A stretch of DNA of 64,000 nt from Bacteroidota bacterium (GCA_013285945.1 JABDGP010000003.1:1-64000); one strand, 5' to 3'. Positions 53,713 to 63,176 are shown, counted from the stretch's first letter. Made by a program: numbers and translations. Notes: a model not told the origin generated them from the sequence alone.

Positions 53713-54177
53713 TTACTTATTAAAATGATACAGAAAAATAATCGTAGCAGTGAATGCCGGTTTGGAATTGTCTTTGATCTCCATAACAATATCCATTTCT
53801 GCTTTTGTGATTCCACGAAGGTCATTCAATGATTTCAAACTCACTCGCAGGCGCAGTTCGTTATTCACAATCACCGGCTGGTTGAACTTCATTTTTTCAA
53901 TACCATAATTCACCAGCATTTTTACGCCTTTTATTTCTGCAATTTGTTCCCATAGATACGGAACCAACGATAAGACCAGATAACCATGGGCTATAGTATT
54001 TTTAAAGGGACCGGTTGCGGCTCGAACCGGATCAATATGTATCCATTGGTGATCAAGAGTGGCATCGGCAAATTTGTTGATCTGCTCCTGCGTAACCCGG
54101 ATATATTCGGAAACACCCAACTCTTTGCCAATGTATTGCTGAAATTCAGAAAATCCATTGATGATAAGTTTTTCCAT
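53713..54177 (-). CDS. MaoC-family (R)-specific enoyl-CoA hydratase
   Basis: 154 residues from ATG 54177. The hot-dog fold hydratase pattern is clear: GKELGVSEYIRVTQEQINKF at the N-terminus, the catalytic Asp/His region FADATLDHQWIHIDPVRA, and IAHGYLVLSLVPYLW. It hydrates trans-2-enoyl-CoA to (R)-3-hydroxyacyl-CoA. Being next to icmF on the same strand fits short-chain acyl-CoA metabolism. Confidence 0.9.
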   Translation of the reverse strand: MEKLIINGFSEFQQYIGKELGVSEYIRVTQEQINKFADATLDHQWIHIDPVRAATGPFKNTIAHGYLVLSLVPYLWEQIAEIKGVKMLVNYGIEKMKFNQPVIVNNELRLRVSLKSLNDLRGITKAEMDIVMEIKDNSKPAFTATIIFLYHFNK

Positions 54178-54259
54178 CCGCTGAGTTTTAAGTGACTATC
54201 TTAAAATTAAGTTAACTTTTCCGATTCATGAAGAGCTGACAAATAATTAAAAAGAATCA

Positions 54260-55099
54260 TTAGCGGCGAACGATCTCTTCCGGAATTTTATTTATCCCTT
54301 CAATCTGAATATTTCTGTAAAAAATTTCTGCGCCTTCCGATTGGATCTGAATTTTCCCCTTACTCAATGGAACAACTTTACTTTTCTCAAGTTGACCAGA
54401 ACGATACAAGATCATAACAACAGCTCCATTCACTATGTGAACAGCAGTATCATTCAGACAATAAATCTCTACGATATTCCATTCTCCGGTTGGTTTTTCC
54501 GGATTACCCAATTTTATACACCATCTTCCGCTTTTACTTTTTTCATTGAATACCAATCTTTCCATAGCAGGGTCATAAACAAATCCATCAGTGTTTTTCC
54601 TTGCGGGGATTTCGAACGACCCACCGGCTACACCCCAGTAATCGCCACAATCGCCTTCCTGAATTTGAAATTCCTGTGATCTCATCCAGAATCCAAAATC
54701 AGCTCCGTGCTTACCCACCGCATGATAAAGGATTCCACTGTCCCGTTTTTTCTCTTTTCGGGGATTCGATTTCTTTCGCCCCCATTTGAATTCTAATTTG
54801 AGATGATAATTTTTGAACTCCGATTTCGTAGAAATACCTCCGAAGTTTTCCCCGGAAATGCGGAGCGCAGGCTGGCCATCTTCTTTTACAACTGAGAATA
54901 ATCTGTTCGGATCTTTGTTAAGACCTAAGACTTTAAGTGTATCGAAAGAATTCCTTGCACTGTCAAAAGCAGGACCAATGTAGGTATCCCAGTCCTCGAG
55001 GTTCTTGCTGTTAAATAAATTCTGCCATTGTGAGTAAACAGGCGAGCAAAAAGAAATACCAACGAAAACGCACAAAAATGAAAGCCTGAAGTTGAACAT
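54260..55099 (-). CDS. DUF1080 (3-keto-disaccharide hydrolase-like) secreted protein
   Basis: 279 residues from ATG 55099. Signal peptide MFNFRLSFLCVFVGISFCSPVYSQ. The concanavalin-like DUF1080 domain follows: WQNLFNSKNLEDWDTYIGPA, YHLKLEFKWGRKK, SGILYHAVGKHGADFGFWMR, QEFQIQEGDCGDYWGVAGGS, WNIVEIYCLNDTAVHIVNGA and the end GKIQIQSEGAEIFYRNIQIE. The family includes 3-keto-glycoside hydrolases and binding modules. Substrate unknown. It is divergent from hrpB. Confidence 0.9.
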   Translation of the reverse strand: MFNFRLSFLCVFVGISFCSPVYSQWQNLFNSKNLEDWDTYIGPAFDSARNSFDTLKVLGLNKDPNRLFSVVKEDGQPALRISGENFGGISTKSEFKNYHLKLEFKWGRKKSNPRKEKKRDSGILYHAVGKHGADFGFWMRSQEFQIQEGDCGDYWGVAGGSFEIPARKNTDGFVYDPAMERLVFNEKSKSGRWCIKLGNPEKPTGEWNIVEIYCLNDTAVHIVNGAVVMILYRSGQLEKSKVVPLSKGKIQIQSEGAEIFYRNIQIEGINKIPEEIVRR

Positions 55100-55192
55100 G
55101 CCATGAAAAGTACAAAATTTGCATGCAATGGTAAATACTTTATGATCAGTGGCAGATCAGCGTGACAAGTTTTATTTCTCGATTTTTGCACC

Positions 55193-57685
55193 GTGCAATC
55201 GTATCCTGTTTCAGAAATTCTTTCCGAGTTAAAAGAAAAGCTGCTTCGGCAAAGGACAGTTATCCTTCAAGCTCCTCCTGGTGCGGGCAAGTCCACCATT
55301 GTGCCACTTGAGGTTTTAAATGAGTCCTGGTTGAATGGTAAAAAAATAATCGTACTCCAACCTCGAAGACTAGCTGCTCGCTCTGTAGCTTCTCGCATGG
55401 CTGATTTATTGAATGAAAAAATCGGACTGACAGTCGGCTATCGGATTCGCTTTGAAAATGTGATTGGAAAAAACACAAGAATTGAAGTTGTAACTGAAGG
55501 TATTCTCACACGCATGCTTCAAACCGACAATGCTCTAGAAGAAGTAGGGCTGGTAATCTTTGACGAATTTCATGAGCGAAGCCTTCATGCCGATCTTGCG
55601 CTAGCACTATGTCTTCAATCACAAAGCTTACTACGGGAGGATCTGCGAATCCTGTTAATGTCGGCCACACTTGACGGAGAAAAGATTTCTTCGGTTTTAA
55701 ATAACGTCCCAATTGTTACAAGTTTGGGCAGGCAATTTCCCGTTGAAATAAAATACGAAGCCGTTGACAAGAATGAACCAATAGCCGTAAGTACCGCACG
55801 TTTTGTAAAGCGGGCCTTTAAAGAGCAACGCGGTGATCTTCTTGTTTTCCTTCCAGGTGCCGGAGAAATAAGACGGGTACAAGAGATTTTGGAAACAGAA
55901 AATAGTGGAGCAGAAGTTTTCCCTCTTTACGGAGACTTATCCTTTCAACAGCAACAACAGGCAATTTTGCCCAATACAGGCGGCTCACGTAAAATTGTAC
56001 TCGCTACCTCAATTGCAGAAACCTCGCTGACCATAGAAGGCATCACCACGGTAATCGACAGTGGGTATGCACGCGTCTCAAAGTTTGACCCGCGCTCGGG
56101 TCTCACCAAACTGGAAACTGTGCGCGTAACACAGGATGCAGCCGATCAGCGTGCTGGTCGAGCTGGTCGACTTGGACCCGGGGTTTGTTATCGATTATGG
56201 CCAAAAGCCACTCACCAACATCTTCAAGCTACGCGGCTACCGGAAATTTTGGAGGCAGACCTGGCACCACTCATGCTCGAATTGTTTCAATGGGGTACGA
56301 ATGTAAATGACTTAAAATGGATTACTAATCCTCCAAGTGGTAATGTGAGTCAGGCTATTGATTTGCTAAATGAGCTTGGCGCAATTGAAGAGAATAAAAT
56401 TACTGCACGAGGAAAGGAAATGACCCGAATGCCAACGCATCCGCGAATAGCGCACATGCTTTTAAGTTCTGTAACCAGTCCTGCTTCCAAATCCTTTTCG
56501 ACTAGCACGGCTTTGGCAACTGACCTTGCAGCACTGCTGGAGGAGCGCGATCCCATGCCAAAAGAAACCGGTGTTGACCTGACGCTGCGAATTGAAGCGA
56601 TAAGAAAGTGGCGAAGTGGTGAGCGTGTCGATGCCGAAAGAAATAGTTTGGAACGCATCGAAAAACTGGCTTTCGCCTGGCGAAAGATTTTTGGCATCGA
56701 TGTCGACAATTCTGCGTTCGCCGATACAGACGTTGGAAAGTTGTTGATTGAAGCTTATCCTGAGCGAATCGCCAAGCAGACTGAAAAATTCGGTACTCGT
56801 TATAAACTCGCTAACGGTCGCTTTGCAAGAATACAAAACCACGATTCATTGATTCAAAAAACATGGCTGGCTATCGCCTCTGCCGACTTGGGCTCAAGTG
56901 AAGGGAAAATTTTTTCAGCAGCGCCTGTTGACGAAGAAGACTTATTGCCTATGGCAAAAGAAAAACAAAACGTGATTTGGGACAAGGAACGTGAAATGAT
57001 TCTGGCATCAACTGAAAAGCAGATTGGTAACCTGGTATTGACTTCGCGGGTACTTCAAACCTTTGATGAATCTCTTAGAATAGAAACATTGTGCGAGGTT
57101 CTTCTCGAAGAAGGCCTGAAATTATTGAACTGGGATGAATCGCTCCGGCAATGGCAGGCACGTGTGATGTGTTTGAGGGCATGGCGACCAGAAAAGCCTT
57201 GGCCCGACGTAAGCGATGAAACATTATTGACCACGGCTCATCACTGGCTCGCTCCTTACTTATTGGCTGTCTATAAGCGCATTGATTTTCAACGATTAGA
57301 TATAAAAACAATACTCACGGGTTTGCTGCCGTGGGAACTACAACTTTTGTTAAATAAACTCACCCCTGAAAAAATAGAGGTTCCCAGCGGTTCAATGATC
57401 GGAATAGAATATTCTCTGGGAGCGATTCCTATAATGAAAGTTCGGCTACAAGAAGTATTCGGATTACTAGAGACTCCGACTATAAATGAAGGGCGAACAA
57501 AAATCATTATGCACTTGCTTTCACCGGGCTATAAGCCGGTACAAGTCAGTCAGGACTTGAAGAGTTTTTGGACGACCACCTATCATGAGGTAAGAAAAGA
57601 GCTTCGAATGCGATATCCAAAACACCATTGGCCCGAAGATCCGTGGACTGCAAAGGCAGTTAGGGGCGTAAAAAGAAGATCATGA
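55193..57685 (+). CDS. hrpB: ATP-dependent helicase HrpB
   Basis: 830 residues from a GTG at 55193; no upstream ATG is in frame near. DEAH-type RNA helicase: Walker A QAPPGAGKST (near residue 30), QPRRLAARSVASRMA, DEFHERSL as the DEAH-like box II (DEFH), SATLDGEKI, helicase C domain with ATSIAETSLTIEGITTVIDS and QRAGRAGRLGPG, and the HrpB C-terminal domain (YKPVQVSQDLKSFWTTTYHE, MRYPKHHWPEDPW). HrpB is widespread but its RNA target is poorly defined. The family length is matched. Confidence 0.95.
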   Translation: MQSYPVSEILSELKEKLLRQRTVILQAPPGAGKSTIVPLEVLNESWLNGKKIIVLQPRRLAARSVASRMADLLNEKIGLTVGYRIRFENVIGKNTRIEVVTEGILTRMLQTDNALEEVGLVIFDEFHERSLHADLALALCLQSQSLLREDLRILLMSATLDGEKISSVLNNVPIVTSLGRQFPVEIKYEAVDKNEPIAVSTARFVKRAFKEQRGDLLVFLPGAGEIRRVQEILETENSGAEVFPLYGDLSFQQQQQAILPNTGGSRKIVLATSIAETSLTIEGITTVIDSGYARVSKFDPRSGLTKLETVRVTQDAADQRAGRAGRLGPGVCYRLWPKATHQHLQATRLPEILEADLAPLMLELFQWGTNVNDLKWITNPPSGNVSQAIDLLNELGAIEENKITARGKEMTRMPTHPRIAHMLLSSVTSPASKSFSTSTALATDLAALLEERDPMPKETGVDLTLRIEAIRKWRSGERVDAERNSLERIEKLAFAWRKIFGIDVDNSAFADTDVGKLLIEAYPERIAKQTEKFGTRYKLANGRFARIQNHDSLIQKTWLAIASADLGSSEGKIFSAAPVDEEDLLPMAKEKQNVIWDKEREMILASTEKQIGNLVLTSRVLQTFDESLRIETLCEVLLEEGLKLLNWDESLRQWQARVMCLRAWRPEKPWPDVSDETLLTTAHHWLAPYLLAVYKRIDFQRLDIKTILTGLLPWELQLLLNKLTPEKIEVPSGSMIGIEYSLGAIPIMKVRLQEVFGLLETPTINEGRTKIIMHLLSPGYKPVQVSQDLKSFWTTTYHEVRKELRMRYPKHHWPEDPWTAKAVRGVKRRS

Positions 57686-57790
57686 GGTAGTTACGATACC
57701 CTCCAAATAATTTGACAGGCGCGACAACCCAAAAATCGTTTCTGACGTTAAGAAAATTAGTTTACAGGTTAAATCGAATTTTTACATATT

Positions 57791-57821
57791 GAAAGCGCCC
57801 CGCAAAATACGGGACGCTTTC
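57791..57821 (+). terminator. hairpin between hrpB and the DUF2911 gene
   Basis: GAAAGCG(C)CCCG/CGGG(A)CGCTTTC, a strong stem with one C-A mismatch and a 7-nt loop, lying 105 bp past hrpB and 45 bp before the next start. The downstream sequence TCCTGTTTATC is only weakly U-rich, so it may be a terminator or a leader hairpin. Confidence 0.55.
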
Positions 57822-57866
57822 CTGTTTATCATCAAAAACCAAAAAAACAACTAACCAATCAATTCT

Positions 57867-58391
57867 ATGAAAAAACAAATGTCTCTCGTTCTGTTATTGG
57901 CTTGCTTATTTTCAATTGCCGCTGTTGCGCAAGATGATAAAGGCGATAAAAGCAAACGTCCTAGTCCTCCAGCCAAGGCAGAAGGCACCGTAGACGGGGC
58001 AAAAATTGTTGTCGACTACAGCACCCCTTCAGCCAAAGGACGGAAAATGCTTGGTGGCATAGAGCCATTTGGCAAAGTATGGCGCACAGGTGCTAACGAA
58101 GCCACCATTTTTGAAGTCAGCAAGAATGTAAAAATTGAAGGCAAGGATTTGGCAGCAGGGAAATATGAGTTATTTACTATTCCCGGTGAAACCGAATGGA
58201 CAATCATCCTTCAAAAATATGGTAAACAATGGGGTGCATATAGCTACAAAGAAGCTAATGATGTGCTTCGCGCTACTGTGAAACCAGGCAAGACTGACAA
58301 GTTTGTTGAGACTTTTAAAATTGCAATAGAAGGAAACAAGGTCGTGCTGCGTTGGGAAAACACCCAGGTAGCTTTTGCTGTAAAAGGTTAA
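57867..58391 (+). CDS. DUF2911 protein, exported
   Basis: 174 residues from ATG 57867. Signal peptide MKKQMSLVLLLACLFSIAAVAQ. The DUF2911 core is unmistakable: VDGAKIVVDYSTPSAKGRKM, GGIEPFGKVWRTGANEATIF, AAGKYELFTIPGETEWTIIL and WGAYSYKEANDVLRATVKP. The family is common in Bacteroidota, probably a periplasmic or outer-membrane beta-sandwich, with no known function. It ends with a good terminator. Confidence 0.92.
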   Translation: MKKQMSLVLLLACLFSIAAVAQDDKGDKSKRPSPPAKAEGTVDGAKIVVDYSTPSAKGRKMLGGIEPFGKVWRTGANEATIFEVSKNVKIEGKDLAAGKYELFTIPGETEWTIILQKYGKQWGAYSYKEANDVLRATVKPGKTDKFVETFKIAIEGNKVVLRWENTQVAFAVKG

Positions 58392-58413
58392 TAAGTAATC
58401 ATCCAGTATAATC

Positions 58414-58440
58414 AAGCCGGGGTTCATCTCCGGCTTTTTT
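58414..58440 (+). terminator. intrinsic terminator of the DUF2911 gene
   Basis: AGCCGG/CCGGCT stem with a 9-nt loop followed by six Ts, 24 bp after the stop. Confidence 0.9.
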
Positions 58441-58490
58441 CATTTTAAAACGTATCTCCGAAAATTGTATTTTGCGGATTGATTTGTTGT

Positions 58491-59540
58491 ATGACTTCAC
58501 AAGGTAAATCCCCCAAAGAACTCGGCTTTTTTTTCCCCGCCGAATTTGCCAAACATTCTGCCACCTGGCTAAGTTGGCCTCACAAAGAAGAATCATGGCC
58601 GGGCAAGATTGAAACGATTTTTCCTATCTATTCGCAGTTTGTAAAACTGGTAGCCGAAGGAGAAAATGTGAATATCAATGTGGCTGATGAAAAGATGAAA
58701 CAAAAAGCCATTGGCCATTTGCAAAAGGCTAATGCTGATCTGAGTAATATTCATTTCTTCTTCCACCCCTCCAACGATGCATGGTGCCGCGACCATGGCC
58801 CGGCGTTCTTGGTTCATTCCAAGGAAAAAAAGAAAATGGTGGTGAAATGGAACTACAATGCCTGGGGCGGTAAGTATCCGCCATTCGATTTGGACAATCA
58901 GATTCCAATCTCAATTGCAAAACACTACGGCTTGCCACTGGCAACTCCAGGTATTATTATGGAAGGCGGCTCCGTCGATTTCAACGGGAAAGGAACTGTA
59001 CTTACCTCCACAGCTTGTTTGCTTAACCCAAATCGCAATCCACACTTGTCGAAAGAGGAAATAGAAAAGCATCTCATCGATTATTATGGTGTTGAAAACA
59101 TACTTTGGCTTGGCGATGGCATTGCCGGTGACGATACTGACGGCCACATCGATGACATCACCCGGTTTGTAAATGACGATACGGTAGTCACAGTAGTTGA
59201 AGAGAACAAAGCCGATGAAAATTATAAGCCACTCAAAGCAAACTTAGAGCTTCTGGCAAAAATGAAACTGGAAAATGGCAAATCCTTAAACATAGTTCAG
59301 CTGCCAATGCCAGCACCAGTGTATCACGAAGGACAGCGGCTCCCCGCTTCGTATGCTAACTTTTATATCGCTAATAAGTACGTAGTTGTTCCAACCTATC
59401 GGGATAAGAAGGATGATCAGGCATTGGATATTCTTCAAAAATATTTTCCCAACCGGAAAGTAGTTGGACTTGACTCCGCTGACATTATTTGGGGGCTGGG
59501 GTCATTTCATTGCCTAAGTCAGCAGGAACCAGCTATTTAA
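58491..59540 (+). CDS. agmatine deiminase / peptidyl-arginine deiminase family enzyme
   Basis: 349 residues from ATG 58491 (the frame is open 4 codons upstream). Penta-bladed amidinotransferase-fold enzyme: WLSWPHKEESWPG, WCRDHGPAFLVH (counterpart of the W-x-RD-x-GP motif), IMEGGSVDFNGKG, GDDTDGHIDDITRFV, and the catalytic Cys in GLGSFHCLSQQEP near the C-terminus. It hydrolyses guanidino groups, most likely agmatine to N-carbamoylputrescine; no N-carbamoylputrescine amidase gene is adjacent here, although the two are often neighbours. Its stop overlaps the converging cyclo-ligase gene by 4 bp. Confidence 0.88.
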   Translation: MTSQGKSPKELGFFFPAEFAKHSATWLSWPHKEESWPGKIETIFPIYSQFVKLVAEGENVNINVADEKMKQKAIGHLQKANADLSNIHFFFHPSNDAWCRDHGPAFLVHSKEKKKMVVKWNYNAWGGKYPPFDLDNQIPISIAKHYGLPLATPGIIMEGGSVDFNGKGTVLTSTACLLNPNRNPHLSKEEIEKHLIDYYGVENILWLGDGIAGDDTDGHIDDITRFVNDDTVVTVVEENKADENYKPLKANLELLAKMKLENGKSLNIVQLPMPAPVYHEGQRLPASYANFYIANKYVVVPTYRDKKDDQALDILQKYFPNRKVVGLDSADIIWGLGSFHCLSQQEPAI

Positions 59541-60106
59541 AAAGTATAAATTCTTGCAGGTGTAATCGCATGAGTCAGCCTTTCATCATGAGGTTGAATA
59601 TCCTTAATATTTTCAATCGCTTCAAAAAAAGACAGCCCGATTTTTTTACAGTCACTTCTGCACTCTTTCAAGAACGCATCATAAAATCCTTTGCCGTAGC
59701 CTACCCTGTTGCCGGCCTGATCGAAGGCAAGCATAGGAACCATTACCAGATCAATCTCTTTCGTTGGTGTAGGTTCTCCATATTGAGGTTCTGGAATTCC
59801 CCATTTGTTTACCGCAATTTGCTGTTTGTCTTTAAAGAAGAGATTTTCTAGTCTATTTGCATCATCAATTTTTGGAATCGAAACACGAATATGTGCATGT
59901 TCCTTTTTCAATCGATCAATAATTAACCATGTGTCTGGTTCTTTTTTTGAATCGATGGGAAGAAAAATGTGGATCGTTCTAATCTTCGTGAGGTCAATTA
60001 AAGAGAAAAACGAGTCGCAAATAATTTGACTTTGTCTAGCCAGCTCTTCTGGGGAAAGTGCGAGCCGAAGTTTTAAATACTTATCTCGAAGTTCTTTTTT
60101 GTTCAA
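59537..60106 (-). CDS. 5-formyltetrahydrofolate cyclo-ligase
   Basis: 189 residues starting at a TTG (60106) that overlaps the bshC stop in a TTGA arrangement; the N-terminus NKKELRDKYLKLRLALSPEE then matches the family. Motifs: IFLPIDSKKEPDT (substrate region), PKIDDANRLENLFF, and the nucleotide/folate-binding DLVMVPMLAFDQ with GNRVGYGKGFYD. The enzyme converts 5-formyl-THF to 5,10-methenyl-THF with ATP, returning a storage folate to the one-carbon pool. Co-translated with bshC. Confidence 0.93.
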   Translation of the reverse strand: MNKKELRDKYLKLRLALSPEELARQSQIICDSFFSLIDLTKIRTIHIFLPIDSKKEPDTWLIIDRLKKEHAHIRVSIPKIDDANRLENLFFKDKQQIAVNKWGIPEPQYGEPTPTKEIDLVMVPMLAFDQAGNRVGYGKGFYDAFLKECRSDCKKIGLSFFEAIENIKDIQPHDERLTHAITPARIYTF

Positions 60107-61665
60107 AGCTCGATAACATTAAACCGGAAATCAAAAGGATCAAAACATTCAATAAGCTTTTTTATCAATTGAGGATCCTGCTGGTAAAAATTCAGGAAGT
60201 TATCGGTTCGTTCCTGCGGACTGCCATTGGGAAACAGGAAATCCTTTACTTTTTCGATTTGCCCAAGTTTGTCTGCATGCTTGCGCTTTTCGGCACGCAT
60301 CATTTTATGTTCTATACCCTCCAATGCATGTGCCATCCGTGATTTTTGCGCGTCAATGTGTTTCAATAATGTAATATCAATCTGAGAAGCGCGGGACTTT
60401 ATTTGACCGAAGAACTCAGATACCTCGTTAATTTCTTTGCCCAGCGACAAATCGGTTTGAGAATTTTCTGCGATCCAATGATTGAAAAGGTAATTCTTCT
60501 CTTCAAAAAAATCCTTTAGCTTCAGGCCTGTCTTCAAAAACTTATTTTTTGTGGGCTCATCCAATACAGAGGCAAAGTTGCGTGGCATCAAAATGGGAAA
60601 TGGTGTTTTAAAAAATTCGAACACACCTTTCAATTGAAGCCAGTACACTACTTCGGCCGGCCCTCCGGCGTAGCCAAGGTTAGGAAGGATCGTCTCCTGG
60701 TAAAGCGGGCGAAGGATCACATTTGGACTGAACTTCTCAGGCTCCGCATCGATCAATTTCTTAATTTCTTCGGCAGAAAAATTTAACGAAGTATCAACAA
60801 CATGATAATGGTCATCCTTCTTTTCAATGCGTCCACGAATATTTTTATCGAGATAAAAAAAGTTAATGTCGCGTGCGAAAACCTGTGGATGATAGCCAAG
60901 CTCTTCCAGCTGTTTGTTCTTTTCTTCCACCAACTCCTTGCCAGAATGAGTAAACAGGTCATTGCTAATCACATCTTTAAACTGTGCTTTAAGAGCACGG
61001 TCATCTGCATCCAATACGATTAACCCTTCACTTCCAAAAAGCTCGTTAACATAATACCGGGTTGAATCAGCAAGCGTCTTATTTTTACTGTAAGCATTTC
61101 TAAAAAGAGAAACATCTCCGGGTAATTCATCACTAAGTTTCACTAAGCTTTTCGGATCGAATCTCCCGACGGCTCCGGTTTGGTCTGTTTCCCAGGCGTA
61201 TTTTTTTCCATACAACCGAAACGATTTGATTTCATCATAGTCATGGTCTTCACTTGCCATCCAATAGACAGGCACAAAATTGTGTTCAGGGTATTTCTTT
61301 TTAAGAACTGCACATATGTTTATGACAGTGACAATTTTGTAAATGAAATAAAGAGGGCCGGTAAAAATATTCAGCTGATGTCCCGTGGTGATGGTAAACG
61401 TTTTGGAGTCCTTGAGTGATCGTAGATTGGACGTTACTGATTCGCTTGCCTCAAGCCCCTCGTATTGGCGTTTTAACGTGTCTGATAAAATAGTACGGCT
61501 GAGTTGAGGGAACGATTCGGCTTTTTCTGTTATCTGCAGTTTGAAATTTTCAACTGAAGGAAACCGGCGATAGAATTTTTTAAGGGATTCTTTTTTGGAG
61601 ATGTAGTCAAGAAAAAATGAAGTGAAAGAGCGTGTATCCGCCAGAGCAATTTTGTGGAGCTGCAT
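60103..61665 (-). CDS. bshC: bacillithiol biosynthesis cysteine-adding enzyme BshC
   Basis: 520 residues from ATG 61665. BshC features are present throughout: TITTGHQLNIFTGPLYFIYK, PVYWMASEDHDYDEIKSFRL, GLIVLDADDRALKA, ILRPLYQETILPNLGYAGGP, VVYWLQLKGVFEFFKTPFPI, and the coiled-coil region near the end (HIDAQKSRMAHALEG, MMRAEKRKHADKLGQIEKVK). It adds cysteine to GlcN-malate in the last step of bacillithiol synthesis. bshA and bshB are not in the window. The 3' end overlaps the cyclo-ligase gene by 4 bp. Confidence 0.95.
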   Translation of the reverse strand: MQLHKIALADTRSFTSFFLDYISKKESLKKFYRRFPSVENFKLQITEKAESFPQLSRTILSDTLKRQYEGLEASESVTSNLRSLKDSKTFTITTGHQLNIFTGPLYFIYKIVTVINICAVLKKKYPEHNFVPVYWMASEDHDYDEIKSFRLYGKKYAWETDQTGAVGRFDPKSLVKLSDELPGDVSLFRNAYSKNKTLADSTRYYVNELFGSEGLIVLDADDRALKAQFKDVISNDLFTHSGKELVEEKNKQLEELGYHPQVFARDINFFYLDKNIRGRIEKKDDHYHVVDTSLNFSAEEIKKLIDAEPEKFSPNVILRPLYQETILPNLGYAGGPAEVVYWLQLKGVFEFFKTPFPILMPRNFASVLDEPTKNKFLKTGLKLKDFFEEKNYLFNHWIAENSQTDLSLGKEINEVSEFFGQIKSRASQIDITLLKHIDAQKSRMAHALEGIEHKMMRAEKRKHADKLGQIEKVKDFLFPNGSPQERTDNFLNFYQQDPQLIKKLIECFDPFDFRFNVIEL

Positions 61666-61793
61666 ATCAACAACAGGAAAGTTTTAGGTAAACCATGGGG
61701 CGAATAACGGTTAACGAAGCAACTTGGTTCTTTAAAAAGTAAGATCGATATTTTTTCTCAGGCTGCTTTTCGATTTTAAGAACTTTTTAACAA

Positions 61794-63101
61794 CTAAATG
61801 ACTTTAGCCGTCAGGTCAAATTCGGTGGCGCCTGTTATTTGGGCATTTACAAAATCACCCAACCGGAGGTAATCTTTAGTTTCCAAAATCACTTCATTGT
61901 CTACTTCCGGGGAATCAAACTCGGTGCGACCAATAAAAACTCCTTCCTCTTTTCGGTCAACGAGTACTTTATACGTATCACCAACCTTGGCTTGGTTCAA
62001 CTCAAGTGATATGCCCTGCTGTAGCTCCATCAGCTGATCAACCCGCTCTTGTTTGATCTTGGCGGGAACGTCATCAGCCATCGAATGAGAGTGCGTATTC
62101 TCTTCGTGTGAATAGGTAAACACGCCAAGTCGGTCAAAACGAGACCTCTCAACAAATGACATCATCTCATCAAAGTGCATTTGCGTTTCACCAGGATGGC
62201 CGGCAATCAAAGTAGTTCTGATCGCTATACCGGGTACTTTCTCTCGAATCGTCTGCAAAAGTGCCTCCGTCTTTTCACGTGTTGTGCCGCGCCTCATAAA
62301 CTGCAACATTTCTGTAGATCCGTGCTGAAGAGGGATATCCAAATACTTGCAGATATTATTTCGTTCGGCCATCACATCAAGCGCATCCATCGGGAAACCG
62401 GTTGGAAATGCATAATGCAACCGTATCCATTCAATACCCTCAACATCAGAAAGCCGCTTGAGCAATTCGGCAAGGTTTCTTTTTTTATAGAGATCGAGTC
62501 CGTAATACGTTGAATCCTGTGCTATCAGTAACAACTCTTTCGTCCCTCCTTTGGCCAGGTTTTTTGCTTCGAGCACCAACTCTTCCATTGGTCTTGAGAT
62601 ATGTTTTCCCCGCATCAGCGGAATCGCACAAAACGAACACGGGCGATCACACCCCTCAGATATTTTCAAATAAGCAAAATGACTGGGATTAGTAAGGATC
62701 CGTTCGCCTACCAACTCTTGCTTGTAATTTGCATTCAGTTGTTTTAGCAGTCTTGAAAGATCACGAGTGCCAAACCAGGCATCTACCAAGGGAATTTCCT
62801 TCTCGAGATCGGCTTTGTAACGCTGCGAAAGACAACCCGTGACATACACTTTCTCGACAAGGCCTTCTTCTTTTGCATCTACATAGCGCAAGATCGTATC
62901 AATGGATTCCTGCTTGGCATTATCAATAAATCCACAGGTATTGATAACAACAATATTAGCATCGTCATTTTTAGATTCATGTATGGCATCAATATTGTTG
63001 CCCTTAAGCTGGGTAAGCAACACCTCGCTGTCTACCAGGTTTTTAGAGCAACCCAGGGTTACTATATTGACTTTATTTTTGCGATGGCCTTTTGTTTTCA
63101 A
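61794..63101 (-). CDS. rimO: ribosomal protein S12 methylthiotransferase
   Basis: 435 residues, starting at a TTG (63101) because no ATG lies before the conserved VNIVTLGCSKNLVDSEVL. UPF0004 domain at the N-terminus with three cysteines (GCSK, NTCGF, TGCLSQR), radical-SAM CxxxCxxC in CDRPCSFC near residue 150, and a C-terminal TRAM domain. It transfers a methylthio group to the conserved Asp of S12. The -7 element TAACTTTG lies 20 bp upstream. MiaB is less likely because of the typical RimO motifs (GCSKNLVDSE). Confidence 0.95.
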   Translation of the reverse strand: MKTKGHRKNKVNIVTLGCSKNLVDSEVLLTQLKGNNIDAIHESKNDDANIVVINTCGFIDNAKQESIDTILRYVDAKEEGLVEKVYVTGCLSQRYKADLEKEIPLVDAWFGTRDLSRLLKQLNANYKQELVGERILTNPSHFAYLKISEGCDRPCSFCAIPLMRGKHISRPMEELVLEAKNLAKGGTKELLLIAQDSTYYGLDLYKKRNLAELLKRLSDVEGIEWIRLHYAFPTGFPMDALDVMAERNNICKYLDIPLQHGSTEMLQFMRRGTTREKTEALLQTIREKVPGIAIRTTLIAGHPGETQMHFDEMMSFVERSRFDRLGVFTYSHEENTHSHSMADDVPAKIKQERVDQLMELQQGISLELNQAKVGDTYKVLVDRKEEGVFIGRTEFDSPEVDNEVILETKDYLRLGDFVNAQITGATEFDLTAKVI

Positions 63102-63120
63102 ACCGGATAAATTAAGGCGG

Positions 63121-63128
63121 CAAAGTTA
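63121..63128 (-). promoter_or_regulatory. -7 promoter element TAACTTTG for rimO
   Basis: Minus-strand match to TAnnTTTG, about 20 bp before the rimO start. With the plus-strand element at 63160-63167 it forms a divergent promoter pair. Confidence 0.55.
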
Positions 63129-63159
63129 CAAAAAAATGAGGTAGCCGATCGTTAACACT

Positions 63160-63167
63160 TATATTTG
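63160..63167 (+). promoter_or_regulatory. -7 promoter element TATATTTG
   Basis: Perfect TAnnTTTG match ending 9 bp before the ATG of the DUF6452 gene, giving a very short leader. Confidence 0.55.
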
Positions 63168-63176
63168 CAGGCGCTG

